64,000 bases of DNA from Bacteroidota bacterium (GTDB lineage: Bacteria; Bacteroidota; Rhodothermia; Rhodothermales; Bin80), in contig JAPOUL010000098.1 in the NCBI GenBank assembly GCA_026708685.1, forward strand, positions 1-64,000, given 5' to 3'. Below, piece by piece: positions 1 to 11,146 of the stretch. The translations under genes and the position numbers were made by a program. Position 1 is the first letter of the stretch. Every line of letters begins with the position of its first letter. The notes under the pieces were generated by a model. It saw only the letters and a program-made list of their open reading frames with translations. It searched no databases and was not told the DNA's origin.

Positions 1-3000
1 CACGGATCGTTTACCCTCTTTTTCGTGCTTCACCCACTTAAAAAACGGAAGCCCCAAAATTACAATCCCTCGTGATGACGTATAATCTTCGCCAGCAGTT
101 GCCGTTCCATCGGTCGTTGTATATTGGACCGTAACCACCTCATGGGTAGAATGACTCAGTTCTATGGCCAAGCGAACAACATCCTCATCTTCTGAGGCTC
201 GTCCTGAATGAATAGTGATCGTCGGTGGCCCCCTTTCCAGAATCGTAACTGGAACCTCTTTTTGTTGACCCGTATACCCTCCGCCCACCGCACGTAGAGT
301 GAGGATTTCCTGGTCATCCATAGTGTTATCATCAGTTCCGGCTTTCAAGATGATCGTTTGGGGAGTCTGCCAATCTGATGGTGTAAAGGTTAACGGTGTA
401 GTAGAGATCCTCAAAACTGAATCTCCCTGTTTAGAAACCCTGATCTCGACATCTGCTGTTGGCTCTGATGTTAATACGACACTCAATTCATCGGTTTTCT
501 CTTCTACAATACGCATAAAGGTTGGATGAACGTCGATACCGATTGCGTCTTTTTCTATAATCGTGACTATGACGGTTTCAGTCACGCCGTCATAACCTCC
601 CCTTGAACCATTCAGGGTGATCTGTACAGGATCATCTGGCTCGGCATCAGGATCTTCCCGTACCATCAGTTCAACCGATTGCGTTTCATCCCAGTTTGAC
701 TCTCTAAAGGTCAAGACAGTTGATGAGAGAAGCTCCAAATCCGTATCAGGCGTTTCGGGGACCAGAATCATGACACTGACATCCTCAATCGGTCTCTGTG
801 AAAGGCTTACATCAAAAAATCCAGTCTCTCCCTCAGTGATGGATATCGCAATGGGGACTACTAGCCCTGGTTGGCTACTATCAATGATTGTAACATCAAT
901 CTTGTGCTCCTCACCCTCATATTCGCCTCCACTGGCGGTCAGTAAAAGAGGAATCGTATCATCGGTTAGATTATCATCTGGCGTTGCCATCAATGTGACT
1001 TCAAAGGATTGATTCCTGAGATCAGCAGAAAACACCAGATCTGTCGGAGCAACTTCAAGATTCGACTGCTCCATTGCTGTGATCTTCACCGTGACATCGT
1101 TAGACGGGACAGCAGTTAGCGAAACCAAAATCTTTTCTTCAGATCCTTCAACCATGACCACTGACTGGGGTGCATCAATGAGAGCTTCGTTCGTATCATT
1201 GATCTTGATTACAATGGATGAAGGTGTCCCCTCTACAACCGAGCTCGGCAGATCATCGCTCAATGCAACGGTGAATGTCTCTGGGCTTTCAATGAATCTG
1301 TCTTCCTCAGCACGAATAGAAATTTGTCCGTCTGTCTGTCCGCTCGCAATCTCTGGAAATAATGTGCTGAGTATTTGATAATCCGATTCGGATGCAGACA
1401 CAGGATCAACCTCTAAAGGAATTACGACATCATTGGATAGCGATCTTGACAGGCTTATCGTTACATTGATTTGTTCGCCTTCATTCACGGAATTACGATC
1501 GACCGAAAGAGATACATCTGGCGGCTCTTGATCAACAATCATGATCGTATAAGACAAGGGCCGCCCACCAACTACCTCGGATGGAAGAGCTCCCATCGCC
1601 ACCGTAAAGGTTTCTACATTTTCCGGTTCGCCATCCAAAAGCGTTTGAATTGATCCCGATTGCACCGTCTTGCCCGCCTCGATGGTCAGCTCAGGTAATG
1701 GAATATAGTCATCCTCTGGTGTCGCATCAACACCATCAGTAGAGTAATCTAATGGAATGACTACAGCCTGATTCAGGGCTTTTTCTAGTGTTACTGTGAC
1801 GATGACCGACTCCCCCTCCAGAACGGATTGGCGATCAACCGTGAGAATGACTTCAGTAGGAGGTGGTATGTCACCATCATCGTTAATGGTGACCACAATT
1901 GAACTGGGGGTTCCTAAATCCACCCCATCTGGCTTAAGGAGGCGAATGCGGAAGGTCTCATCGGGCTCGGCAATATCGTCATTAGAGATGTGTAGATCTC
2001 CTGAGCCAGAGCGAAACCCGGCATCAATGGTAAAACTTGGAATCTGGATATAGTCCGATGGTTCGGTGTCAATATGCTCATAGTCCAGTTGAATGACCGT
2101 GGGCGTTGAAACCGCTTCCGAAAGGGTCGCAGTAATAGTAGTGGTAGCCCCTTCTCTGACGGGGTTTGGACGCACAGATGATAATTGTACCGATGGTACA
2201 GAAATCGGACCATCATCATCGTCAATGGTGACCGTAACATCTTTGGTCACTTCATCATAGCCACCGTTGGATGCACTCAGAGTGAGCGTAATCGTTTCGT
2301 CTTGAAAATCATCATCCGGTGCGGCGGTTAAGGTAACCGATTTATCGGTATTCCAAGTTTCACCTGTAAACGTCAGCTTCGTAGTATTGGAAGACAAATC
2401 AGTTCCTGCAGTGCCTGAAATCGTAACATCTACATCCGCCTTTGGGCGGTGAGATAAGCGGATGCTCAGTGATTTGGACTGCCCCTCACCAATGGTCAAG
2501 GATGACGGTGCAGTGATCTCTGGTTTGTCTGGATCCTCAAAGTTTACCGTAATTGTTGTATCAACCCCATCATAGCCTCCTCCTGATGCTGTCAATGTGA
2601 GTCTTTCAGATGGATGATCGATTAAATTATCATCAGGAGGTGCTTCTAACGCAATCGTCTTGGGGTTACCGCAGTCTGAAGCATCAAATTCAATGATTGA
2701 TGGATTTGGTTCATTCAAATTAGATGGTGATTCTTGCTTAACATTGACCATAACCGTGCCTGTGGGATTCTGACTCAAACACACCGTCAGTTGATTAGAC
2801 GATGTTCCTTCGGTGATCGTAATACGACTGAACGATGGTAGGATCCGTCCATCACTATCCTTGTCTAACACATTGACCGTTAAGGTTGCTTTCAAACCGT
2901 CATACTCCGCACCCGTTGCAGACAATTCTATCTCCTCTGACTCACTGATGGAATTAGGATCCTCCATGGAAGTCACGGTGACGATTTGTGCATTTTCATA

Positions 3001-5299
3001 GTTAGTCGGCGTGAATTCCAATGAATCAGATTGATTATGGTCCAGTCCATCCGTCAGTAATGGTGGAATATACACTTTCACCAGTTCAGTGGGCTCAACC
3101 AATAATGAAACCTTAAAATCCTTTGAACTGCCTTCATCTACATTCACAGTTGCAGGAGTGATCACAATCCCTGGCGGAGGGGCTTGGTCAGAATCTTCTA
3201 TGATGATTAGGACGTTTTTGCGAATTCCATTGTAATCGCTACCGGAGGCCGTTAAGGTAAGTGGGATTTCATTATCCTTCCAGTCTGTATCGGTAGCAAC
3301 TATCATCTTAATCCATTTCCAATCATTCCAATCCCGTCTAGACTGGGGCGTAAAATTCACCCATTCTGGAGTTAAAGTCAAATCTGAACCTACTTCTTGT
3401 CCTGATATGCTCACCCGAACTGGCCCAGTCGGGCGGGATCCAAGAATAATTCCAAACTCGTCTTCATAAGTCTTCCCCTCCTGAACCTTAATCGTGTCCT
3501 CTGCAATGATTTCGCGTATGTCAAGGTCTATAATGTCCACTCGGACCTCCTTAGTCACGCGGTCATAGCCACCCCCAGATGCATGCAATATGGTAAATCC
3601 GTCCTCATCGTCAGCAGTACTGTCTTTTATAGCCGTTATATCTACCCATTGGGGTGTTTCATAATTGTTTCTGGTAAACATTAAACTTTCTTTGCTAACA
3701 GTCAAATCTGTATTTGTGAAGGGCGGAATTTTTACTTTCACTGGTCCATTCGGTCGACTTTCCAGTGAAATCCTAAGTTGTCGTAACGTTTGTCCTTCTT
3801 TAACTCTTAGGCGGTCGGGTTTAACCTTGATTGCAGCCCCATTTACAGCGTCTTTATCTTGTACCAGAACCCGCGGAAAAAACCCTACTATAGACGGTTC
3901 TGAGGGGACGGCCATTCGGATGCATACTTTTTCATCTTGATCATCTTGATCAATATTTGCGGTCAGTGTTACCGGTTGAGTCTGGCCATAATCAAATGGA
4001 GTGAATGTTAGAGTATCAGGTTGAATGGTTACTGATGAGCTGGGATGTAAACACCATGGAGAACCCGGATAAGTGGGCAAACTTATTTCTACATCTACAG
4101 TGTCTAATATCAACGATTTAAGGCTTACTTGAAAAGTTATAGATGAAGGTTCTTCCATTACAATATTTGCAAAACTGTTTGGATCCAAATTCGGCGTATA
4201 GCCACTGACATTGAGTCCGTAAGTTTGAAGATGATCTTCTATGAGTATTCGATAAGGTCGGGTTACCCCTTCGTAGATTCCCCCGCTGGCGGTAAATGTA
4301 GTATAGGCCGACTCATTATCAAATTCTGGGTCTTCATTGGATATCCCCAAATAAATCCATTGATCATCGGAGAAATTTTTGGGAGTGAATGTTAAGGTTG
4401 GATCACCCTTAATGGTTACATCTGGGTTATCAAATCCAGAAAGAGTCACGATTACTTCTTGATCTGGCATTTCCGAGAGCCGTACTTTAATTCTTGGATC
4501 CAAGTTATTATCAAGAAAAATTGGACTGGCGGGAGTAATGATGATCTGAGGTCCTGAAATATCATTATCTATGACTTGAACTGGGAGAGATTTAGACAAT
4601 CCGTCATATCCAGTTGCACCGCTTGCCAGAAGGATAAGGGTTTCTCTTTCGTGTACAGTATTACCATCATCCTCAGCGGCGATTATAGTTACTGACTGAC
4701 GTTCATTGTAGTTTGATGAAGTAAATGTCAGTGGGCTTGATTGAGAGTGAGTAAGCCCTGATGTCGTGAATGGAGAGATCGCGATCTTCACATCGCTTGT
4801 AGGTTGGAATAGTAACGATACCCGAAATGTTGTTGATTGGCCCTCATTCACTTCCATGGTGCTCCATGGTTCAATTCTGATCAGAATGTCAGAATTAATG
4901 CGATCTACCCCCCCCCAATTTTTTGTGAGTTTTCACCACCTCACCCACTTCATCATGATTTGATCCTACTGAAACCAGTGGCAAATGAGCAGGATTTATC
5001 TCCAATGAATCAACCTGAAATCCTTGAGACAAGTTGTTTATCTGTAACGACTTGAAGGTTTCAGCCCATGGTGGTTGATCATACTGCTCGGTGCTGTTGT
5101 CTTCCGTCTGATTCAAGAAAATCAGTGAGGGAGCACTGTTGAAAGGAATTGAACTTGGAGCCGTGGTTTCAACTTGTAGGCTATGACCATTCGCATCAAA
5201 CGTTACAATCGACAAATGGACAAGAAGCCACATGACGAGATGAACACTGAAGTGGCTTTTAGCGAGGGACAGATGAAAGCACACCAAAGATACATTCAT
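1..5299 (-). CDS. Giant secreted Calx-beta-type repeat protein, C-terminus beyond window, frameshifted at a G9 tract
   Basis: A single minus-strand frame is open from about 4908 to the window edge; I checked its phase at 4900, 2278 and 307. It encodes tandem immunoglobulin-like/Calx-beta-type repeats. About ten units carry a variant of the strand GGYDGVTETVTVTI, at about 280, 590, 930, 2250, 2570, 2910, 3230, 3570, 4270 and 4600. The central part (about 1080-2240) has the classic Calx-beta pattern with EGESV and acidic YTP/DY-type turns. The stretch near the window edge contains DGTATAGEDY. The first 134 codons (5299-4895) are in another frame. They supply a hydrophobic signal-peptide-like segment near residues 16-34, then end just after a run of nine G (4908-4916). 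Removing one G joins the two frames. The family is typical of large surface or secreted adhesins of this phylum. The function is inferred only; any sorting domain would lie outside the window. Confidence 0.8.
4908..4916 (-). repeat. G9 homopolymer tract inside the giant repeat-protein gene
   Basis: Nine C on the plus strand (nine G in the coding sense) lie exactly where the signal-peptide frame and the repeat-domain frame part. With eight G the protein would read through from the start at 5299 into the repeats; with nine it stops at 4895. This is the expected form of a slipped-strand (phase-variable) tract. A base-calling error in a homopolymer would look identical. Confidence 0.85.
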
Positions 5300-5821
5300 A
5301 AGTAAACCCTACAATTTTGATCCTGAAGATTTGTAGTGAAACACTGACTCGCATGCAATAGATCAAAGGTCGTCAATTGACTGCTACGTATGTGATTTGA
5401 TGAATACATGTCGTCTCAAATATACACCATTCTACCACATTTTGCACTGCCTGCACAGGGATTCTTCATTTTGCCCCCAATGTGGAATCCTTCCATGAAA
5501 TGAATCAACCGAATCCTACCACTTCCTATTGGTGTAAAACGCACATCTTTGACCACAACAATGACATGTCCACTGATGATATCTTTTCTCCATCATCACC
5601 TTGATATCACCTGATCATCTTGTGATTGACCGTGAATGATCTACAAGAATTTGTGGTATGAATCCAACCCACCCCAAGATGATATCTCATCTATTCAATT
5701 TGATGCTTTCATCTATGGTGTGTCACTTTCATGGATCAATCAATTTCTTTTTCTTCCTGAGGGGTCATCTAAATGCAACCGTATGCATGCTAATGCGTAA
5801 GCCCGTTCAAATTTCTTTAAA
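5300..5821. other. Divergent intergenic region, giant repeat gene / ilvE
   Basis: This 522-base A/T-rich gap separates two divergent genes and should hold both promoters. I see no RNA gene, no strong hairpin and no credible ORF. Words such as GATGATATC recur (about 5575 and 5677), but no ordered repeat is present. No Shine-Dalgarno precedes the ilvE ATG. Confidence 0.5.
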
Positions 5822-6727
5822 ATGACCTACGATATCTGGTTTAATGGGAAACTCGTTCCTCATGCAGAGGCGAGTGTCCATGTTCTGTCTCATGCCATTC
5901 ATTATGGATCGAGTGTTTTTGAGGGGATTCGATCCTACAATACCAAGAACGGTACTGCTGTCTTCCGGCTTTCTGAACATATCCGAAGGCTTCTTGATTC
6001 GGCTAAGATTCACCGAATGCAGATCCCCTATGACCAAGAAACTCTTGAGAACGCGTCCATAGAAACGCTTATCAATAGTCAGCTCAAGGCCAGTTACATT
6101 CGCCCAGTGATGTTTCGCGGATATGGACCGATGGGGGTGAATCCATTGGATAACCCCGTTGAAACGGCTATTGCTGTATTTGAGTGGGGACCCTACTTAG
6201 GTGAAGACTCCTTTGAACATGGAATTGATGTGCAGGTCTCTTCATGGAATCGGTTTGCTCCAAATACAGTTCCCACCCTTGCAAAAGCGGGAGGAAACTA
6301 CCTCAATGCGAGCTTGGTCAAGATGGATGCCGTTCTCAATGGATATGTAGAGGGAATTATGCTCACGACCTCTGGTTATCTTGCCGAAGGAAGTGGTGAG
6401 AATTTGTTTATCGTTCGAGATGGAGAGATCTACACGGCTCCTACAAGCCTTTCTATTCTACCCGGCATCACTCGGTCTTCCATTCTTACGTTGGCCGAGC
6501 ATGCTCAAATTCCAATCCATGTAGGTACAATCCCTCGGGAAGCACTCTACATTGCAGATGAATTATTTTTTACGGGAACTGCGGCAGAAATTACCCCCAT
6601 CCGAACGGTTGACAAATATGTGATCGGTGATGGAAAGCCTGGTCCGATTACCAAACAGTTACAGCATGATTTTCTGGATATTGTCAAACACGGGAATGAC
6701 CCCTTCGGGTGGCTGACCCACTTTTGA
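5822..6727 (+). CDS. ilvE: Branched-chain amino acid aminotransferase
   Basis: This 301-residue class IV PLP-dependent aminotransferase makes or degrades leucine, isoleucine and valine by transamination between branched 2-oxoacids and glutamate in the cytoplasm. The N-terminus begins with the family pattern (YDIWFNGKLVP, then HYGSSVFEGIR around residues 27-37). The PLP lysine is K155 in the motif LAKAGGNY, and SGYLAEGSGENLF (about 185-197) and the late FFTGTAAEI segment match the family. Length is normal for IlvE. The ATG at 5822 follows an A/T-rich leader with no Shine-Dalgarno. It is a single-gene unit between a divergent and a convergent neighbour. D-amino-acid or aminodeoxychorismate activities occur in the same fold class, but the FEGIR and SGENLF motifs fit IlvE best. 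Confidence 0.93.
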   Translation: MTYDIWFNGKLVPHAEASVHVLSHAIHYGSSVFEGIRSYNTKNGTAVFRLSEHIRRLLDSAKIHRMQIPYDQETLENASIETLINSQLKASYIRPVMFRGYGPMGVNPLDNPVETAIAVFEWGPYLGEDSFEHGIDVQVSSWNRFAPNTVPTLAKAGGNYLNASLVKMDAVLNGYVEGIMLTTSGYLAEGSGENLFIVRDGEIYTAPTSLSILPGITRSSILTLAEHAQIPIHVGTIPREALYIADELFFTGTAAEITPIRTVDKYVIGDGKPGPITKQLQHDFLDIVKHGNDPFGWLTHF

Positions 6728-6880
6728 TCTCAGAGAGTAACTGCTCCCCTCGTAACAGTACCCCGTCATTCTTCATTCCACTCTCTTGGAGAGACTTCCG
6801 ATCGATGGTGTTCAACGGAGGTCTCACACTATTCAGAAAGTGGTCAATGATAGTTAAAATCAAAGTCGGTGATCTTGATT

Positions 6881-8451
6881 TCAGGGAGATGTCACTGCAA
6901 TCTGAACTCTGGTCTGATCCCACTCAATGATCATTGCCAGCCCATTATCATCTTCTTCCAGTAGAATGGTAAAGGCCTCTTTTACTTGATCCATCTCCAT
7001 GACAGGAACAGTGAGTCGAAGTGCATCTTCCTCCTGTTGATACTGCGATGTGCCATTATGACCAAGTCCACGATTAAAGATGAGAGTCCACTCCATTTCA
7101 TTGGGGATGCTAAACAGTGAATAGGTACCTGCCGATAACATTTGACCATTTACCAATACACCTTGAGTCAATGAGATTTCGGTGGCTTCATTGGCTCCCG
7201 TTCGCCATAACTCCCCGAATGGAACCAAGTCCCCAAAAATCATGCGTCCACGTTTACGTGGAGAACTGTAATGTACTTTCACATAGCCGTCTCCAAACTC
7301 TGTTTGAGCTAACTGAAGAGGACTAAGACGCGGATCTGAAGCTGGAATATGATCAACATTCCAGTCGTCTTCATAGAGACTCTTATCAATCGCAGGAATG
7401 ATTTGAAGAGCATTCTTTTAATAGACTTTTCTTAGGACCTCGTCGGGAAGATTCAAGCCATACATCTTCCACCACGCATGACGTTTTCGGTAATAGGGAA
7501 AAAACTCATCATCGGTTTCAAAAATTCGAAAGTAGGTGTGATATTCGTCCGCATTCCAAGAGTCTTTCCCCATCAACACCCGGTCCTGATACTCAATCAT
7601 CCACTGGCGTGCAGTATGAGGCTGTCGACCAAGTTCAGCAATCACAGCCCCCAACTCGGTGTATACGTTTGGGTAGAGATCCAAGCTATCACCCAATACC
7701 TTCAAATTGTTTCCAAGCCATCCCAAATGGGCATTCAGGAAAATCGTGTTTGGATGGTTGCGAAAAATATTCCACTGCTCTTCAATCAGTGATTCCCATG
7801 ATGGATCTCCATCCTGTTTTCGTCCAGGGCGTTCCTTTAATTCAAACCATCGCTCATTGAATTGATCATGAGGTAGCCAGAAGGATGCAGGATCCCCAGT
7901 ATGAATCAGAACTGGGATCCCTAACTCTCCACATTTAGCCCAAATCGGATCTAAACGAGGATCATCAGCTGGAACCCTCATCCATTGGAATCTTCAACCG
8001 TGAGTCCCAGATTTTTAAAGATTTTCAATCCAGCGGCACCATTTTGAACATCCGCCTCCAACTGGGCTGCAGCGGATTCTCCAAAATTGGGTTCATCCAC
8101 CTGCGAAAAATCTATATTAGCAAAATGGACAAACCGACCTGGGGCATGGCGGTTGGTATTTTCAACTTTATGGAGTAATTCATCCCCACTTCCTCCGCTC
8201 AAGTTCACCATCATTACCAGATTTAAGTCATCCATATCGCTTACAAGTGACTGGAGTTCTTCCTCCGAAGCGGTGCCAATTCTCCACTGATGTCCATGGG
8301 CATCAACAAAACGATACTTTGCCTTGGCCACCAGATGCTCTTCAACCATCAGAGTAGACACAGGAGAATAGTCTTCCCATTGAAGGGTTTGGCTTTGCAC
8401 CATTGACACGGAAAGCATCAACAGTAATAAGGGTGGTATTGAATACTTCAT
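6881..8451 (-). pseudogene. Amidohydrolase-DUF2911 fusion broken by a frameshift and a stop codon
   Basis: Three consecutive pieces together make one protein of about 523 residues. Piece 1 (8451-7978) has a signal peptide and the N-terminal half of an amidohydrolase-2-type TIM barrel, with the metal-site HGH near residue 53. Piece 2 (7981-7418) is the C-terminal half, with IHTGDP and the MGKDSWN segment. The two overlap by ATGA in different frames, and one extra base at the junction would restore the usual run into DDPRLDPIW. Piece 2 ends in KVY-TAA. The same frame continues with KNALQIIPAID, which is the normal amidohydrolase C-terminus, so TAA has replaced one codon. It then runs through a linker into a DUF2911 domain (IFGDLVPFGELWRTGAN, about 7250-7190) ending at 6881. 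No ATG, GTG or TTG lies between the TAA and 7282 in that frame. Two independent lesions favour a decaying gene; sequencing error or residual coupled translation are alternatives. Confidence 0.75.
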
Positions 8452-8739
8452 GAAAATGTAATTCGACTATGATTAGAAGGATCTGCAACGGGTTGTGATC
8501 AACTTACATCCTTACAGATGAGTTTAACTGGCTATCAACTGCCGAGACGATCGTACATTTGACCCCCGAACTGGTTCAGGCTCCAATCTTCCCCATGTTG
8601 CCCCGCGAAATGTTGCTGGTGTTCAATGAAACAACTCTGACAACCGAATCAATGATTATGGATTTTGCACCCATCCTATTGATGTGCTACATGACTCTTT
8701 TCAGAGTATAAGTAAGAAAGTCGACGATCTCATCTTCCC

Positions 8740-10824
8740 ATGTCTATTCCACTTTCTGCGCGACCGTTTGAATTGTGTGCTCCGTTTGAGCCATTTGGAG
8801 ATCAACCCGATGCAATTCAAGCCTTGACTGAGGGAGTGGTTCAAGGAAAACCACATCAGACATTGTTAGGAGTCACTGGATCTGGCAAAACATTCACCAT
8901 TAGTAACGTGATTCGCAACCTCGGCGTGCCCACTCTGGTGATGAGCCATAACAAAACACTTGCTGCCCAACTCTATGCCGAGTTTAGACAGTTTTTTCCC
9001 AATAACGCAGTTGAATTCTTCATATCATACTACGATTACTATCAACCTGAAGCCTACATTGTTCATAGCGATACCTACATTGAGAAAGATCTGTCCATCA
9101 ATGATCGAATTGATCGTTTGCGACTTCGGGCTACAAGTGCCTTAGTCTCTGGCCGATCGGATGTGATCGTTGTGGCAAGTGTTTCGTGCATTTTTGGCTT
9201 GGGATCTCCAAAGGAATATCAGGCTCAGATTGTTCAACTTTCACCCGGTCAAATGGTCGATCGTAATGATCTGCTGTTGCAGCTAATTGGAATTTTCTAT
9301 AAGCGCAATGATATGGATCTGCAACCGGGCACCTTCCGCGTTCGTGGCGATTCAGTGGACATCTTCCCTACCTACTCCGAAGAGATCGCCTATCGTATCC
9401 AACTGTGGGGAGATGAAATTGAAGAAATCACTGCGATCAATCCCATCACAGGTGAGACCATCGAAAAAGAACATGCAGCGTTGACCATTTACCCTGCAAG
9501 AATATTTGTCACCCCTCAAGAGCAGATTGACCGTGCCGTGGCTGCCATTGAAGATGAACTACAGTGGCGGTTGGCCATCCTGCGAGAAAACAACAAAATG
9601 GTGGAAGCACAGAGGCTTGAACAGCGCACCATGTTTGATCTGGAAATGATCCGTGAGCTCGGGTATTGCTCTGGAATTGAAAATTATAGTCGCCACATGA
9701 CAGGCCTAGCCGAAGGACAGCGTCCCTATTGCCTCTTGGATTATTTTCCTGATGACTTTCTTTTGGTCGTTGACGAAAGCCATGCAACGATTCCCCAGGT
9801 CCGTGCGATGTACAATGGAGATCGTGCCCGGAAACTCACTCTGGTAGAGCATGGATTCCGTCTGCCATCCGCTCTGGATAATCGCCCCATGACCTTTAAT
9901 GAGTATGAGGATCGTCAACAATCCACCATCTACCTCAGTGCGACACCTGCCGATTATGAACTCATGAAGTCCGAAGGCGAGTTTGTGGAGCAGGTCATTC
10001 GCCCTACGGGAATCCCCGATCCGCCCGTGATCATTCGTCCCAGTCAACATCAGATTGATGATCTACTGGAAGAAATTCGTGTGGTCAATCAACGCAAAGA
10101 ACGAACGCTGGTGACGACCTTGACGAAACGGATGGCCGAGGACTTGACGGATTATTTTGATTCTTTTGGAATTCGTGCACGCTATTTACACTCTGATATT
10201 GATACGCTCACCAGAGTAGAACTCCTGCGAGATCTGCGATTGGGAAATTTTGATGTCCTCGTGGGTGTGAATCTGCTCCGTGAAGGGCTTGACCTGCCCG
10301 AAGTATCATTAGTGGCTATTATTGACGCAGACAAAGAAGGCTTTCTTCGCAGTGAGCGATCTTTGATTCAGACTGCCGGCCGAGCGGCCCGTAATGTGAA
10401 CAGCAAAATCATTCTCTATGCAGATAAAGTCACAGGAAGCATGCAACGAATGCTTAACGAGACCAAACGACGCAGGGATAAACAACTTGCGTACAATGAA
10501 AAACATAATATTACTCCCCAAACGGTGTTCAAGGATCGTACGGATGTCCTGCGTGGAACAGTCGTCGCCGAAGAACGCGAACCCGGCGGGATGACACCAC
10601 TTGTTTCGCAACCCGAAGTTGCTGAGATCCCCGATGAATTGAAAGATCCAGTGATCCAAATGCTCACCGATGCAGAGAAACGTCAACTGATGGAACAAAT
10701 GGAGGTGGAAATGCTAGCAGCTGCTGAGAAAATGGAGTTTGAAAAGGCCGCATCACTGCGAGATACCATCAGCCGCATTGAGTCCACAATTTCAAGTGGA
10801 ACCAATTCGGAAGAAAATGATTAA
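8740..10824 (+). CDS. uvrB: UvrABC excinuclease subunit B
   Basis: UvrB is the damage-verifying helicase-like subunit of bacterial nucleotide excision repair. It is loaded by UvrA and recruits UvrC for the two incisions. The 694-residue protein has Walker A GVTGSGKT (44-51) and the DNA-wedging beta-hairpin region with [10 protein letters not shown] (about 97-106). It also has the DESH box ([11 protein letters not shown]), helicase motifs VI with QTAGRAARN, and a C-terminal UVR motif (about 649-680) that contacts UvrC. Length and all motifs are standard. The start at 8740 gives the usual N-terminus and has no Shine-Dalgarno. It is followed 26 bases later by rpmE in the same direction. No obvious LexA box was recognised upstream. 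Confidence 0.98.
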   Translation: MSIPLSARPFELCAPFEPFGDQPDAIQALTEGVVQGKPHQTLLGVTGSGKTFTISNVIRNLGVPTLVMSHNKTLAAQLYAEFRQFFPNNAVEFFISYYDYYQPEAYIVHSDTYIEKDLSINDRIDRLRLRATSALVSGRSDVIVVASVSCIFGLGSPKEYQAQIVQLSPGQMVDRNDLLLQLIGIFYKRNDMDLQPGTFRVRGDSVDIFPTYSEEIAYRIQLWGDEIEEITAINPITGETIEKEHAALTIYPARIFVTPQEQIDRAVAAIEDELQWRLAILRENNKMVEAQRLEQRTMFDLEMIRELGYCSGIENYSRHMTGLAEGQRPYCLLDYFPDDFLLVVDESHATIPQVRAMYNGDRARKLTLVEHGFRLPSALDNRPMTFNEYEDRQQSTIYLSATPADYELMKSEGEFVEQVIRPTGIPDPPVIIRPSQHQIDDLLEEIRVVNQRKERTLVTTLTKRMAEDLTDYFDSFGIRARYLHSDIDTLTRVELLRDLRLGNFDVLVGVNLLREGLDLPEVSLVAIIDADKEGFLRSERSLIQTAGRAARNVNSKIILYADKVTGSMQRMLNETKRRRDKQLAYNEKHNITPQTVFKDRTDVLRGTVVAEEREPGGMTPLVSQPEVAEIPDELKDPVIQMLTDAEKRQLMEQMEVEMLAAAEKMEFEKAASLRDTISRIESTISSGTNSEEND

Positions 10825-10850
10825 AATAACGACATAACTCTATCTCTCCT

Positions 10851-11069
10851 ATGAAAAAAGGAATCCATCCTGATTATCATCCACTGAAAGTACGGTTGGC
10901 TGATGGTACTGAGTTTGAAACTCGGTCGACCATGAAGTCTAAGCAATATGTATCTGATGTGGATAGCACCAACCACCCGTTCTACACGGGGCGTCGCCAA
11001 TACGTTGACACTGCTGGGCGCGTTGAAAAATTCCATCGTAGGTATGGAAAACCTACATCCAAGTCATAA
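10851..11069 (+). CDS. rpmE: 50S ribosomal protein L31
   Basis: This 72-residue protein matches bacterial L31, a late-assembling protein of the large subunit that helps bridge to the small subunit. Diagnostic parts are the start MKKGIHPDYHP, then LADGTEFETRST, HPFYTGRRQYVDTAGRVEKFHRRYG. It has no cysteines, so it is the zinc-free type. It lies 26 bases after uvrB and may share its transcript. The ATG follows CTCTATCTCTCCT, which is not a Shine-Dalgarno sequence. Confidence 0.95.
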   Translation: MKKGIHPDYHPLKVRLADGTEFETRSTMKSKQYVSDVDSTNHPFYTGRRQYVDTAGRVEKFHRRYGKPTSKS

Positions 11070-11146
11070 CCTATTTGCTGTATTGATGCATCTTATGTCA
11101 ATCACTCACCATTAATATTCTTACCTTTCGCCCGCAGGAATCTTCT

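Noticed and set aside
1914-2240. A 108-codon minus-strand frame inside the giant repeat gene
   Set aside because: It is out of phase with the repeat frame that fits the flanking Calx-beta units, is rich in Pro/Arg and shows no family signal.
7978-7981. Programmed frameshifting or coupled translation (ATGA) between the two amidohydrolase pieces
   Set aside because: No slippery heptamer was seen, and a second lesion (TAA at 7418) makes simple decay more likely. ATGA overlap alone does not rebuild a domain split in mid-fold.
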